Virus record (IMG/VR): IMGVR_UViG_3300021591_000018 | Coordinates: 1-64,000 of that record | Direction: 5' to 3' (one strand) | Source of the DNA: a virus | Length of the DNA: 64,000 nucleotides | Part shown: positions 50,212 to 57,304 of the stretch, in pieces | Position numbering within the stretch: position 1 is the stretch's first letter | Layout: every line of letters starts with the position of its first letter | Translations under genes and position numbers: made by a program | Notes under the pieces: generated by a model | The model's input: the letters and a program-made list of their open reading frames with translations, nothing else | The model's database searches: none | What the model was told of the DNA's origin: nothing

Positions 50212-50392
50212 CTTCCCTCACCTCCTGGAGAATCCTTCCAACTAAAGTATCGACAACTCTCTTGGTTGCTTGATCGACTTTCTCGAATGTTGCCTCATCA
50301 ACTCCTAGGATACGCATGGTGAATTCCTTCTCTGTGTTACGGAACCCACCAGCTAATTCAAAGAAGAGGCAGATGCGTACAAGTCGCTCCAT
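50204..50392 (-). CDS. Small helical protein
   Basis: 62 residues. FEKVDQATKRVVDTLVGRIL parallels the C-terminal helix of the next gene upstream, suggesting a related pair. ATG after GAGGTAAG. Confidence 0.5.
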   Translation of the reverse strand: MERLVRICLFFELAGGFRNTEKEFTMRILGVDEATFEKVDQATKRVVDTLVGRILQEVREVG

Positions 50393-50393
50393 C

Positions 50394-50603
50394 TTACCTC
50401 ACCTCATAGAATCGGATTGCGATGTCGATCAGCGTGTCCAGTACACTGTCAACGATCTTCGTCAAATCCTCGGCGATCTCAACTGCCAGGTCAAACTCCT
50501 CATCATCTGCGTTAAACTCTTCCTTCAAATCGTTCTCTAGGTCGTACGGGTCAAGTCCCATAAGCTGAAGGACGACGCACTTCTTTATCAAATCGCTCAT
50601 CAT
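50394..50603 (-). CDS. Small acidic helical protein
   Basis: 69 residues. DLAVEIAEDLTKIVDSVLDT forms an amphipathic helix similar to that of the gene downstream. Acidic. Function unknown. The 55-base gap before it (50604-50658) holds only an imperfect inverted repeat GGGGTG/CACCC. Confidence 0.5.
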   Translation of the reverse strand: MMSDLIKKCVVLQLMGLDPYDLENDLKEEFNADDEEFDLAVEIAEDLTKIVDSVLDTLIDIAIRFYEVR

Positions 50604-50658
50604 CTAACTTTCACCTCCTAACAGTTCTAGGGGTGACGCCTTTACGACGCCACCCTGT

Positions 50659-51441
50659 CTAGACCACGGAGGCTAATTCCAAAAATAACTCACGGAGGTT
50701 TACTTCCTGAGCAACCTTATCTAAATTTAATGCACAGTACGGACAGTAACGGTAGTCTTCGAGAAGTATCTTGTTACACGACGGACAGTAACACATTAAT
50801 GAACGGACGAGACGGGTTCGGAATTCCTTAGCTTCAGAAGCTAAACGAAGGATAGATTCGTTAGTTGGACGCAATCCGAGTCTCGATAGCTTAATGACAT
50901 ACGATAGCAATAGCTCAGTTAGCGTCTTTGGTTTGTCCAAAATAAGGAAGACTTTTTCACTTGTTACGATACACCGTACATCGTCGAAAACTGGTTCGAG
51001 GTTGACACCAATAATTCGTGCTCGTTTAATTAGCGTCTCAGTGTCCTTAAGTTTGTCAACGGCTGTGATATTTAGTCGTTTTAGTTCACGTTCACCAACG
51101 AAGCACCGTGCATTGAAAACCCGTGGAGTTGCTTGAATTCCACGTTTCTCGAGCTCTCCTTGTATGTACCATTCGAGCTGCTTATCCGTCATGTAGTTTT
51201 CACGCATCCAGAGGTAACCCTGTACTGTTAGGTGGATCTCGTTCTGTTGTCGTATTGCGAAACCTCTGTCGATGAGTTTCTGAACGATCCGGTCAACATC
51301 GTATCGGTACGGTTTGATTTTGGCACGAAGGTGCTCGTAGAGAAACCGTAAACAGGTATACGTTTGCTGCGGAGGTCGTATGTAGTGATATTTTGTACTC
51401 CGTCCTTCTGGGAGGGAACGAAGCTTATTCACATCCAACAC
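50659..51441 (-). CDS. Winged-helix-like protein with C-terminal zinc ribbon
   Basis: 260 residues. N-terminal helices (DVDRIVQKLIDRGFAI, EIHLTVQGYLWMREN) look like a winged helix; the C-terminus has CYCPSCNKILL...YCPYCALNL. Resembles the next gene in plan. Likely a DNA-binding regulator. Confidence 0.55.
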   Translation of the reverse strand: MLDVNKLRSLPEGRSTKYHYIRPPQQTYTCLRFLYEHLRAKIKPYRYDVDRIVQKLIDRGFAIRQQNEIHLTVQGYLWMRENYMTDKQLEWYIQGELEKRGIQATPRVFNARCFVGERELKRLNITAVDKLKDTETLIKRARIIGVNLEPVFDDVRCIVTSEKVFLILDKPKTLTELLLSYVIKLSRLGLRPTNESILRLASEAKEFRTRLVRSLMCYCPSCNKILLEDYRYCPYCALNLDKVAQEVNLRELFLELASVV

Positions 51442-52318
51442 TCTGTCTCACCATCTTAAGATGATCGGTAAACGACAACCCACAGAATTCACAGTAGTTA
51501 CCGATGATGTAAGATTGATTACAGTTCCTACACTTCTGGCGACGTGAATAGTAGTAGATAATGCGATCGTCATCCATGTAAACTCGCAAGACTTCATCAA
51601 GGTTTGAGCTATTGTAGATCCAACAGTCCTCAGATTTGATGACGTACGATGAGCCTTCGACAACTAACTTCACCTTCAGTCGACCAAGTTGTTTCTCCTT
51701 CGGAATGCCGAGTAGACGTGACTTCTTGTTAAGGTAGTCGACTTTGTACTGCACAGTTGGGAAGACACCTGATAGAAGTTTGAAGTAGTTTAAGGCTATT
51801 TCTTTCTCGTTCATGTCGACGTAGTACTTCTTCGTCTTTCGATAGATACGGTACTTACCGGTTGGTAGACGTTCGATTTCCCATGGCCACTTTTCGAGAA
51901 ACTGTTTGACCCGACGTTTGATGATGCAGTCTTCCTGTGACTTCACTCGCTCGTATTCACGTACACCATCTGGAAGAATCCGTAGCTCCTTCTTTATGAT
52001 AGGATAATGATATCCACGTACAGACTTGATGTAAACCTGTTGATAGCGTGAGGTTATGAGCCCACCTTTCTCAAGTTGAATTATCTGGAGGTTGTGATTA
52101 CCCCAAGGATCACCTCTACCCTGATTCTTCAACCACTCGAGAACTTCCTTCATTGGAACCCATCGATAGGCATTTTCGTATAGATACTCGAGGACGAGGT
52201 AAGGCATTGAACCATAACGGACCGACTTCTGACAACGGAGCTTACCAGGCTGATTGTAGAAGCGACCTTTTGGAAGTTTTGCTAACTCCTCCATCAGTTG
52301 CTTGTTTTCGCTAAGCAT
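51425..52318 (-). CDS. DNA-binding-like protein with zinc ribbon (family C, long)
   Basis: 297 residues. A helical N-terminal half with possible winged helix (VPMKEVLEWLKNQ, LEKGGLITSRYQQV). The C-terminal ~90 residues (LGRLKVKLVVEG, DEVLRVYMDDDRIIYYY, CRNCNQ, YCEFCGLSFTDHLKM) repeat the whole of the two small proteins at 52564 and 52938. So one domain occurs three times in 2 kb, alone or fused. Confidence 0.6.
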   Translation of the reverse strand: MLSENKQLMEELAKLPKGRFYNQPGKLRCQKSVRYGSMPYLVLEYLYENAYRWVPMKEVLEWLKNQGRGDPWGNHNLQIIQLEKGGLITSRYQQVYIKSVRGYHYPIIKKELRILPDGVREYERVKSQEDCIIKRRVKQFLEKWPWEIERLPTGKYRIYRKTKKYYVDMNEKEIALNYFKLLSGVFPTVQYKVDYLNKKSRLLGIPKEKQLGRLKVKLVVEGSSYVIKSEDCWIYNSSNLDEVLRVYMDDDRIIYYYSRRQKCRNCNQSYIIGNYCEFCGLSFTDHLKMVRQSVGCE

Positions 52319-52529
52319 AGACTTTCACCTGAACGACTCTCAAACCCTTGAGTATCTGAGGGATGATAATTTCCTGGTTGTTCTCAATGAGCTCTATGAC
52401 TCTCTTACGGCAGAACTCCTGGTCAGTTAGCATCTTTCGCTTGAATTCCTCCCAGTTCTCGGTATCACTCTCAGTCCAATGAACGTAGAGGTTTACATTT
52501 ACCTTCGCTTCGAGTACTTCCTCAGGCAT
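52311..52529 (-). CDS. Hypothetical acidic protein
   Basis: 72 residues from the ATG at 52529 (GAGGTG upstream). Strand (AKVNVNLYVHW), acidic helix, then VQVKVYA. Layout resembles the gene at 41367. Lies immediately after linker element copy 3. Confidence 0.5.
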   Translation of the reverse strand: MPEEVLEAKVNVNLYVHWTESDTENWEEFKRKMLTDQEFCRKRVIELIENNQEIIIPQILKGLRVVQVKVYA

Positions 52530-52541
52530 ACGATAACACCT

Positions 52542-52581
52542 CAAATTTAATTTCTCTCTCATTTTATTTTGAGACAGCTCC
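52542..52581 (-). repeat. Linker element copy 3
   Basis: - strand GGAGCTGTCTCAAAATAAAA then TGAGAGAGAAATTAAATT. Encodes the end of the upstream gene (VGAVSK stop) and leads into the ribosome site of the next. TCTCA/TGAGA can pair. Confidence 0.68.
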
Positions 52582-52941
52582 TACGAGTCGCTTGCGGTTG
52601 TATTCGATCATCTCCTGAAGCGTATGATGGCAGTTCGCACACCGAATCTCACCCCAATCGAAGTACTTACGAGTACCACAGAATGGACACCCTGTTATGA
52701 AGGTGTAGAACCGTAAGATGGACTCATCGTCTAAGAAGTCGCGGATTACTTCCTTTGCTGTAGCATCTGGAAGGTAGATGACGGGTTCGAGTGGAGACTC
52801 TCTAGTCTTGTCATCGTCATCAAGTACGATCCAACAGTTGTTGTCGCTGGCTTCTAGTCGAATCTTTAGCTTTCCAATTTGCCGTTCGGGTTTGATGTTT
52901 AGGGTTTCGAGTAACATCCTCAATCGATTCAAGTCGGTCAT
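52564..52941 (-). CDS. Small zinc-ribbon protein (family C)
   Basis: 125 residues from the ATG at 52941 (GAGGAGG upstream). RQIGKLKIRLEAS, KEVIRDFLDDESILRFYTF, CPFCGTRKYF...RCANCHHTLQEMIE. Paralogue of the next gene and of the C-terminal part of 51425-52318. Its final codons lie in linker element copy 3. Confidence 0.6.
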   Translation of the reverse strand: MTDLNRLRMLLETLNIKPERQIGKLKIRLEASDNNCWIVLDDDDKTRESPLEPVIYLPDATAKEVIRDFLDDESILRFYTFITGCPFCGTRKYFDWGEIRCANCHHTLQEMIEYNRKRLVGAVSK

Positions 52942-53288
52942 ATTCCTAACCTCCTCTTCCACTCCTCGACCATCTCTTGGAGTGTATGACCACAAACTCG
53001 ACAACGTTTAGTGTTCCAATCGTAACTCCATTCACAGAATGGACAGCCTTTCTTATAGGCATAGAACCTGAGAATGAAATCATCGTCGAGAAAGACACGG
53101 AGAATCTCCTCAGGATCCGTACGATAAGAGAACGTCAGAATGAAGGTTTGATCTCCATCACATACTGTTAAATATACGAAGATGTCTTTAGGTTGCCACT
53201 CCAGTTTAACTGTTAGCTTACCGAGTCGACGTGTTGGGCTGACGTTTAAGATGTTCGTTAAATGGATGAGCTTCTGAATGTCCGTCAC
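52938..53288 (-). CDS. Small zinc-ribbon protein (family C)
   Basis: 116 residues from a GTG overlapping the Spt5 stop, with GGAGG upstream. RRLGKLTVKLEWQ, EEILRVFLDDDFILRFYAY, CPFCEWSYD...RCRVCGHTLQEMVE. Near-identical plan to the 52564 gene. Adjacent to Spt5-like, so an effect on transcription is conceivable. Confidence 0.6.
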   Translation of the reverse strand: MTDIQKLIHLTNILNVSPTRRLGKLTVKLEWQPKDIFVYLTVCDGDQTFILTFSYRTDPEEILRVFLDDDFILRFYAYKKGCPFCEWSYDWNTKRCRVCGHTLQEMVEEWKRRLGI

Positions 53289-53734
53289 TCGTTTACCTCC
53301 TTTATCTTCCTAACCTGCGACTTATGCATCTTTACGGGTAGTAGGGATTTAGCCTCATCGAACTGGACGATGATGTTGTTTCCTTCAACAGCAATTACTG
53401 TGCCTCTCATACCTCGCATAAGTCCTGTGACGACCTCCACTCTGTCGTTGACGTTGTAAGTCACTTCAGGTGGTCTTACGAGTCGTTCAACTTCTTCGAC
53501 TGTGACCATTCCTGGGAGAATCCCTCGAATCCATCGACACCCATCCTTGTATGTTTCGGAGACTAACTGTCGAACGTACTCGTAGTACTGTGTCTCGATG
53601 TAAATGTAACCAGGCGTTCTGTCAGAGAATATCATCGAGGTTATTGGGATGTTTGTCCGTTCAGCTACATCTGCTAACCAGTGTGCTGTTGCCTCTTCCT
53701 GATCCCTTAACACACGGATTACGAAGAAAGGCAA
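53285..53734 (-). CDS. Spt5/NusG-type transcription elongation factor
   Basis: 149 residues from a TTG five bases after GGAGGTG. N-terminal NGN domain (FFVIRVLRDQEEATAHWLAD, GYIYIETQYYEYVRQLV, GCRWIRGILPGMVTVEEVE) and C-terminal KOW (YNVNDRVEVVTGLMRGMRGT, VQFDEAKSLLPVKMHKSQV). Length equals archaeal Spt5. It would bind RNA polymerase clamp and aid processivity, perhaps favouring viral operons. First gene of the long leftward block, behind linker element copy 4. Confidence 0.87.
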   Translation of the reverse strand: MPFFVIRVLRDQEEATAHWLADVAERTNIPITSMIFSDRTPGYIYIETQYYEYVRQLVSETYKDGCRWIRGILPGMVTVEEVERLVRPPEVTYNVNDRVEVVTGLMRGMRGTVIAVEGNNIIVQFDEAKSLLPVKMHKSQVRKIKEVNE

Positions 53735-53763
53735 TCTAACACCTCCAATTGTGAGTTATACAT
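53719..53763 (-). CDS. Short leader peptide (candidate)
   Basis: ATG at 53763 follows GAGGTGA by seven bases and reads 14 residues (MYNSQLEVLDCLSS), ending 16 bases inside the Spt5 gene. The ribosome site has the same distance from linker element copy 4 as the real genes have from copies 1 and 3. Could couple Spt5 translation to upstream initiation; may be chance. Confidence 0.35.
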   Translation of the reverse strand: MYNSQLEVLDCLSS

Positions 53764-53778
53764 CTTAGTGTCACCTCA

Positions 53779-53822
53779 TATTTAAATTTTTTCTCTCTCA
53801 AAAAATTTTTTGTGACGGTTCC
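53779..53822 (-). promoter_or_regulatory. Linker element copy 4 / promoter of the leftward block
   Basis: - strand GGAACCGTCACAAAAAATTT, TTTGAGAGAGAAAAAATT, TAAATATGAGG. Only copy not inside a gene. TTTAAATAT at 53776-53784 is a good TATA box, giving a start near 53755 ahead of the Spt5 gene. CAAAAAATTTTTTG inside it is a perfect palindrome. Confidence 0.6.
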
Positions 53823-54213
53823 AGGTTTTCGTTAACTGTTAGACCTGTGACTCATTTAACGGTAGACTAATGGATTGATAGACTGAAAGTTTGATGACTG
53901 AAGTTCTGACAAAATGATTAACTTACACTGTGGGTCGCTCGGCGACTGTCGGACGGTTTGCGTTGACTGTGCCTTCAAGCTTCACTGACAGCTGTTGATG
54001 AAGATGATCATCATCGTGAGGGCAGTAAGTGTGAAGGGTGGGCTCCAGTTTCAGCATTTCACTCAACTTTAGTCGTCCAGTCGAGCAGTTTGCTGAGTTG
54101 ACAGTTGAAATTTCATCGGGTTGTTGATTTAACTGTTACTGACGGTTGTTGATGATGATGATGAAGAATATGACAGGATTTTAGTCCACAATTGTTCGAC
54201 GATTAATCGTCGC
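53823..54213. other. Repeat-rich noncoding region, candidate origin or control region
   Basis: About 390 bases without a supported gene between divergent transcripts. CTGACAGCTGTTGATGA (53984) and CTGACGGTTGTTGATGA (54139) are near-identical, each continuing into GATGAT runs; GATGATCATC is palindromic. Many further ACTGTT, GACTGA and TTGATGA words occur. Such clustering fits iteron-like protein-binding sites or a replication origin, but no function is shown. Confidence 0.4.
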
Positions 54214-54230
54214 AAAATTTTAAATATTGG
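54214..54230 (+). promoter_or_regulatory. Archaeal TATA promoter (rightward)
   Basis: AAAATTTTAAATATTGG, the + strand member of the TTTAAATATTG group. Its centre is ~29 bases before the ATG at 54251, so the mRNA is probably leaderless. Confidence 0.65.
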
Positions 54231-54250
54231 TTCACCGATATACTCCTTGG

Positions 54251-54334
54251 ATGACGTTTGAACGGCTGTTAACTGTGCGTCTTGCATCTGGGAGGTCGAT
54301 GACTTGGCGAGAGGCCGACCTGGTGCCCCGTTGA
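54251..54334 (+). CDS. Leaderless micro-ORF upstream of zinc protein
   Basis: 27 residues (MTFERLLTVRLASGRS then MTWREADLVPR) starting where the promoter's transcript should begin. Its TGA overlaps the TTG of the next gene, a coupling arrangement. May be a regulatory leader or the true first gene of a two-gene unit. Confidence 0.35.
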   Translation: MTFERLLTVRLASGRSMTWREADLVPR

Positions 54335-54600
54335 GACGAGCAAGGGTGGGGCGCATCTACCGAGTCGTACTGCGTCTTCCAGGACTGGAGGTTGTGCTGC
54401 GAGCCGCCCTCTGCCTCCACTGCAACCAGGTGACTGTGCCTCGCACCACTGTGCCTCGTTGTTGCCCGATCTGTAAGACATGGTGGGATACAGTTGACGA
54501 AGAGACCATTGTACTTGAGAAAGACGTTGCAACTGACAGATGGCATCTCGTCGAGTCAGACCTCAAGGCTGTTCGCGTTTACACCGGACTGCCGTTCTAG
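54331..54600 (+). CDS. Small zinc-binding protein, GC-rich gene
   Basis: 89 residues from the TTG at 54331 (GGTG five bases upstream); a longer TTG start at 54304 adds nine basic residues. CLHCNQV and CCPICKTWW make a zinc site after a basic, hydrophobic N-terminus (RIYRVVLRLPGLEVVLRA). The only rightward gene between 13.4 and 58 kb and GC-richer than its neighbours, with its own promoter: probably separately controlled and perhaps a late acquisition. Confidence 0.6.
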   Translation: MRRARVGRIYRVVLRLPGLEVVLRAALCLHCNQVTVPRTTVPRCCPICKTWWDTVDEETIVLEKDVATDRWHLVESDLKAVRVYTGLPF

Positions 54601-54828
54601 CCACCTCGAGGACGCCCTAACACATACAGTGACTGCTGCCGGAGGCGACTCGCACTAACTTACACGATGACGTATGAGTGGCCGGGTGGCGGCTCACTAC
54701 ATCCAATCGATGACTGACAGGTGCCGGGTGGTGGGCTCGTTCTCACGTTTACGGTTTACGTTTCGTTCGTTTCGACAACAGAGCGTGCGTTAAGTCACCT
54801 TGATCGAAAAAAGGGGGAAGTAAGTCGC
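54601..54828. other. Convergent intergenic region
   Basis: 228 bases between the ends of two convergent genes. Contains near-repeats GGCCGGGTGGCGGCTCAC and GTGCCGGGTGGTGGGCTC (about 54690 and 54722), and no supported gene. A T-rich tract on the - strand near the right end is listed separately. Confidence 0.45.
54805..54817 (-). terminator. T-rich terminator candidate
   Basis: - strand CCCCCTTTTTTCG, 12 bases past the stop of the leftward gene at 54829. A run of Ts after a gene end is the usual archaeal termination signal. Confidence 0.45.
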
Positions 54829-55173
54829 TCACTCGGTGTTTGCTGGTCTGAAGACGTAGATGCGAGGTCCGAGTCCCTCGATTATGCCAACCTGGACGTC
54901 GGGATCCTTGTCTAGCCGCTCGATTAAGGCGTAGACCTGGGGGTTGTGGATAACGCCTTGCTTCGCGTCGTATTGTGACATGACCTGCTTGATCTGCCGG
55001 AATGTCAGTCCTATGTTTCTCTTGCCAGCCTCGACGAGGGCCTTCTTGATACCCTCGTAGTCAAACCTCCGTCGGGTCAGTCGACTGCGCTCCTTTAGTG
55101 ACTTTAGGGATGTCGGGTCAATCTTCACGCCCAGCTTGCTTAGGTCGATCTTTGCGTCCTTGTGTTCACTCAT
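54829..55173 (-). CDS. Probable winged-helix protein
   Basis: 114 residues from the ATG at 55173, five bases after GGTGA. Helices EGIKKALVEAGKRNIGLTF, RQIKQVMSQYD and a wing-like end (DPDVQVGIIEGLGPRIYVF). Last gene of its leftward block. Probably binds DNA. Confidence 0.5.
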   Translation of the reverse strand: MSEHKDAKIDLSKLGVKIDPTSLKSLKERSRLTRRRFDYEGIKKALVEAGKRNIGLTFRQIKQVMSQYDAKQGVIHNPQVYALIERLDKDPDVQVGIIEGLGPRIYVFRPANTE

Positions 55174-55822
55174 TATTCTCACCATTTTCCTCTCTTACTA
55201 AAACTTCTTTAATCGACTTTATGTGTCCCTCGTAGTAGAGTTTCTTCAGTAGCTTGACAGTTCCGTACGTTGTCAGTACTGTCGTTCCATCTTCGAGGTA
55301 CAGTCGTACTCTATACTTGATGTTTGGCCAGTTCCACCACTCTCCCTCGATGATCGGTTCGATGGCAGTCACTCCGAGTGATCTGAGTATCATTGCGTTG
55401 ATCGGCAATCCTGTCTTCGTTCTGTACCGTATCCAATGTGTGACCTTCTGCTTGAATCGTCTGACGTCCTTTCTGTAGCCTTCTTTGAGTTTCCGTTCCC
55501 TCCATCGTCTGAAGACGCTGTCCTGGTACTCACCCCATCGTTCACGTAGAATCTTACGTCGTTCCTCTGCCTTTCGTAGTGCTTCCTTGTGTCGTTCGAT
55601 ACGTCGCTTCATGATCTCCTCGACAGTCAATAATTCGAGTTTCTGTGCCTCTCTGTAGCTTGTCAGTACATAGCCTTTGATGTTGATTCCCTCGATTGTA
55701 TGACTTAGTGGCTTTGCCTGTTGGATGTCGTGTCCTGTCAACTGTATGCCGAATGTCGAGTGCTGGATACGTCGATAGCGTTTCTCTGTCTTTGGTTCTT
55801 CGAAGTCTATCTCTTCACTCAT
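55166..55822 (-). CDS. Basic hypothetical protein
   Basis: 218 residues. Long highly basic helix (RRIERHKEALRKAEERRKIL, WRERKLKEGYRKDVRRFKQK) and a C-terminal strand-rich part (YRVRLYLEDGTTVLTTYG). Likely nucleic-acid binding. ATG after GGGTGGAAAGTG. Confidence 0.5.
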   Translation of the reverse strand: MSEEIDFEEPKTEKRYRRIQHSTFGIQLTGHDIQQAKPLSHTIEGINIKGYVLTSYREAQKLELLTVEEIMKRRIERHKEALRKAEERRKILRERWGEYQDSVFRRWRERKLKEGYRKDVRRFKQKVTHWIRYRTKTGLPINAMILRSLGVTAIEPIIEGEWWNWPNIKYRVRLYLEDGTTVLTTYGTVKLLKKLYYEGHIKSIKEVLVREENGENNE

Positions 55823-55977
55823 CACTTTCCACCCTTCTTTAACTCTTTGACGATCTTCTCACAGACAGTACGTGCACATCGAATGTCCTCAGCTACCTGT
55901 TGTGCATAGTTCGTAAGAAACGCTAGTAAGAACTCCGTCTCCTCAGACGTTAACTTGATGGTAATTTCATCTTTCAT
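55822..55977 (-). CDS. Small hypothetical protein
   Basis: 51 residues. Strand then helix (EITIKLTSEETEFLLAFLTN). Starts after the conserved leader GGGTGGATAGTGAG that recurs before several genes to 57.8 kb. Function unknown. Confidence 0.5.
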   Translation of the reverse strand: MKDEITIKLTSEETEFLLAFLTNYAQQVAEDIRCARTVCEKIVKELKKGGK

Positions 55978-56003
55978 CTCACTATCCACCCTTAACTAAA
56001 AAT

Positions 56004-56261
56004 TTAAGGTGAGTTTGGCTGTGGTATTGGTCTCAGTCTACCGTTCATCAACGCATACGCGTACCTCGTTATGACTTTGATTCCAGTGACAGGGCACTCC
56101 ATGTACCAGATGTCGACGCCATCCTTCGTCTCAACTTTGACCTTCCATGCTAGATCGTTTGGTTGACATTTCCGACATCGCAGACATCGTATCCTCATGG
56201 CTGCCATGGTCCTATTCGTTACGACTGTCTGATTATTCGGACTTAAGTCGTTCCAATTCAT
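56004..56261 (-). CDS. Small zinc-binding protein (family D, normal composition)
   Basis: 85 residues from the ATG at 56261, five bases after GGTGA (an upstream ATG after GAAGATG also exists). CLRCRKC, WKVKVETKDGVDIWYMEC and NGRLRPI align with the products at 56729 and 57580, which lie in the G-free tract. This copy uses all four bases and contains Pro, Thr, Ala and Gln, making it a natural reference for the altered copies. Confidence 0.6.
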   Translation of the reverse strand: MNWNDLSPNNQTVVTNRTMAAMRIRCLRCRKCQPNDLAWKVKVETKDGVDIWYMECPVTGIKVITRYAYALMNGRLRPIPQPNSP

Positions 56262-56290
56262 CTTAATCACCATCATCTTCACTTAAAAAT

Positions 56291-56686
56291 TTAGGAGGTA
56301 ACGTATCCAAACTGTTCCACTGAGTTACTGTAAACAACGTATACATTAACCCATGTTAGCTTGTGATAATCGAATGCATCTGCAACCTTCTTTACTGCAT
56401 ATATTTCAGCTCTACTCTCTACAGCCATCTTTCGGCAATAGCCTGGTAGGTCGTCAACGCACTCGGTTTCAATTCTTTGAAAGGTAGCTACCGCAAATCC
56501 TGCGTCTTCAAGCACCTTTCGTTGAGCTTCGAAACACTGATAATGTCTGTCGAGCTCTTTTACTCTCGCTTCAAGGTCTTTCTTCGTTATTACAACTCTC
56601 AGATAGTGCGGGTTGATGCATCTCCAGATTAAGGACTTAATTTTGTCCAAAGCACGAATTAGTTCGTAATTGATTTCAAACTTCAT
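56291..56686 (-). CDS. Hypothetical helical protein
   Basis: 131 residues from the ATG at 56686, five bases after GGTGA; an ATG four codons earlier is also possible. Helical (ARVKELDRHYQCFEAQRKVL), C-terminal strands. Only its first few codons lie in the G-free tract, so the boundary falls at its translation start. Confidence 0.5.
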   Translation of the reverse strand: MKFEINYELIRALDKIKSLIWRCINPHYLRVVITKKDLEARVKELDRHYQCFEAQRKVLEDAGFAVATFQRIETECVDDLPGYCRKMAVESRAEIYAVKKVADAFDYHKLTWVNVYVVYSNSVEQFGYVTS

Positions 56687-56728
56687 CTTAATCACCATTA
56701 TCCACCCTTACTCAAAATAAAAAACAAA

Positions 56729-56998
56729 TCAAATCCAACCTCTTCCTCTATTCCTCATCAAACCTCTCAATCTTCCACTAATCAAATTATACACTCTCAC
56801 CTTCCTATCTTCACACTCCATACACCACACATCCACTCCTTCTACCACCTCTACTTTCATTCTCCATTTCAACACATTACTTCCCTTACATCTCCCACAA
56901 CTCAAACATATCCCTCTACATACTCTCAAAACATCTCTTCCTACAACTAAATCAAACCCATCCTCACTCTTCCTAACCTCATTACCAAACCAACTCAT
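56729..56998 (-). CDS. Family D zinc-binding protein, C-free gene
   Basis: 89 residues, ATG four bases after GGTGA. CRGICLSCGRC, KWRMKVEVVEGVDVWCMEC and SGRLRGL align with the normal-composition relative at 56004-56261, keeping the Cys, Trp and Gly framework while Pro, Ala, Thr and Gln positions are replaced. No C anywhere in the coding strand, yet no premature stop, so the frame has been maintained by selection. Confidence 0.72.
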   Translation of the reverse strand: MSWFGNEVRKSEDGFDLVVGRDVLRVCRGICLSCGRCKGSNVLKWRMKVEVVEGVDVWCMECEDRKVRVYNLISGRLRGLMRNRGRGWI

Positions 56999-57035
56999 AT
57001 AATCACCATTATCCTCCCTTCACTAAAAAATTTTT

Positions 57036-57302
57036 TCAAAACATACCTAACTCACACATTCTATAAAACCACTCCCAACTCCTAAACCAACTCCAACACC
57101 CATTTCTCAACCTTACTTTCAAAATCCTACCACTATACAAATCTACAATAACCTTCTCACAATATCCTTTCCAACCTACCACTCTTAATCCATCACATAC
57201 CTTCTTCCCAAACCTATTAAACTCACACTTCCTACAAATCTCCTCTAATCTCTCCAAACCTAATCTACTTTCAACCCTAACCTTCATCATCCAACTCTCC
57301 AT
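57036..57302 (-). CDS. Cysteine-rich protein, C-free gene
   Basis: 88 residues from the ATG at 57302 (GAGGTG upstream). ICRKCEFNRFGKKVC and WKGYCEKVIVDLYSGRIL suggest a diverged family D member with a metal site. Trp-rich C-terminus (CWSWFRSWEWFYRMC). Contains no Pro, Ala, Thr, His or Gln. Confidence 0.62.
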   Translation of the reverse strand: MESWMMKVRVESRLGLERLEEICRKCEFNRFGKKVCDGLRVVGWKGYCEKVIVDLYSGRILKVRLRNGCWSWFRSWEWFYRMCELGMF

Positions 57303-57304
57303 CT

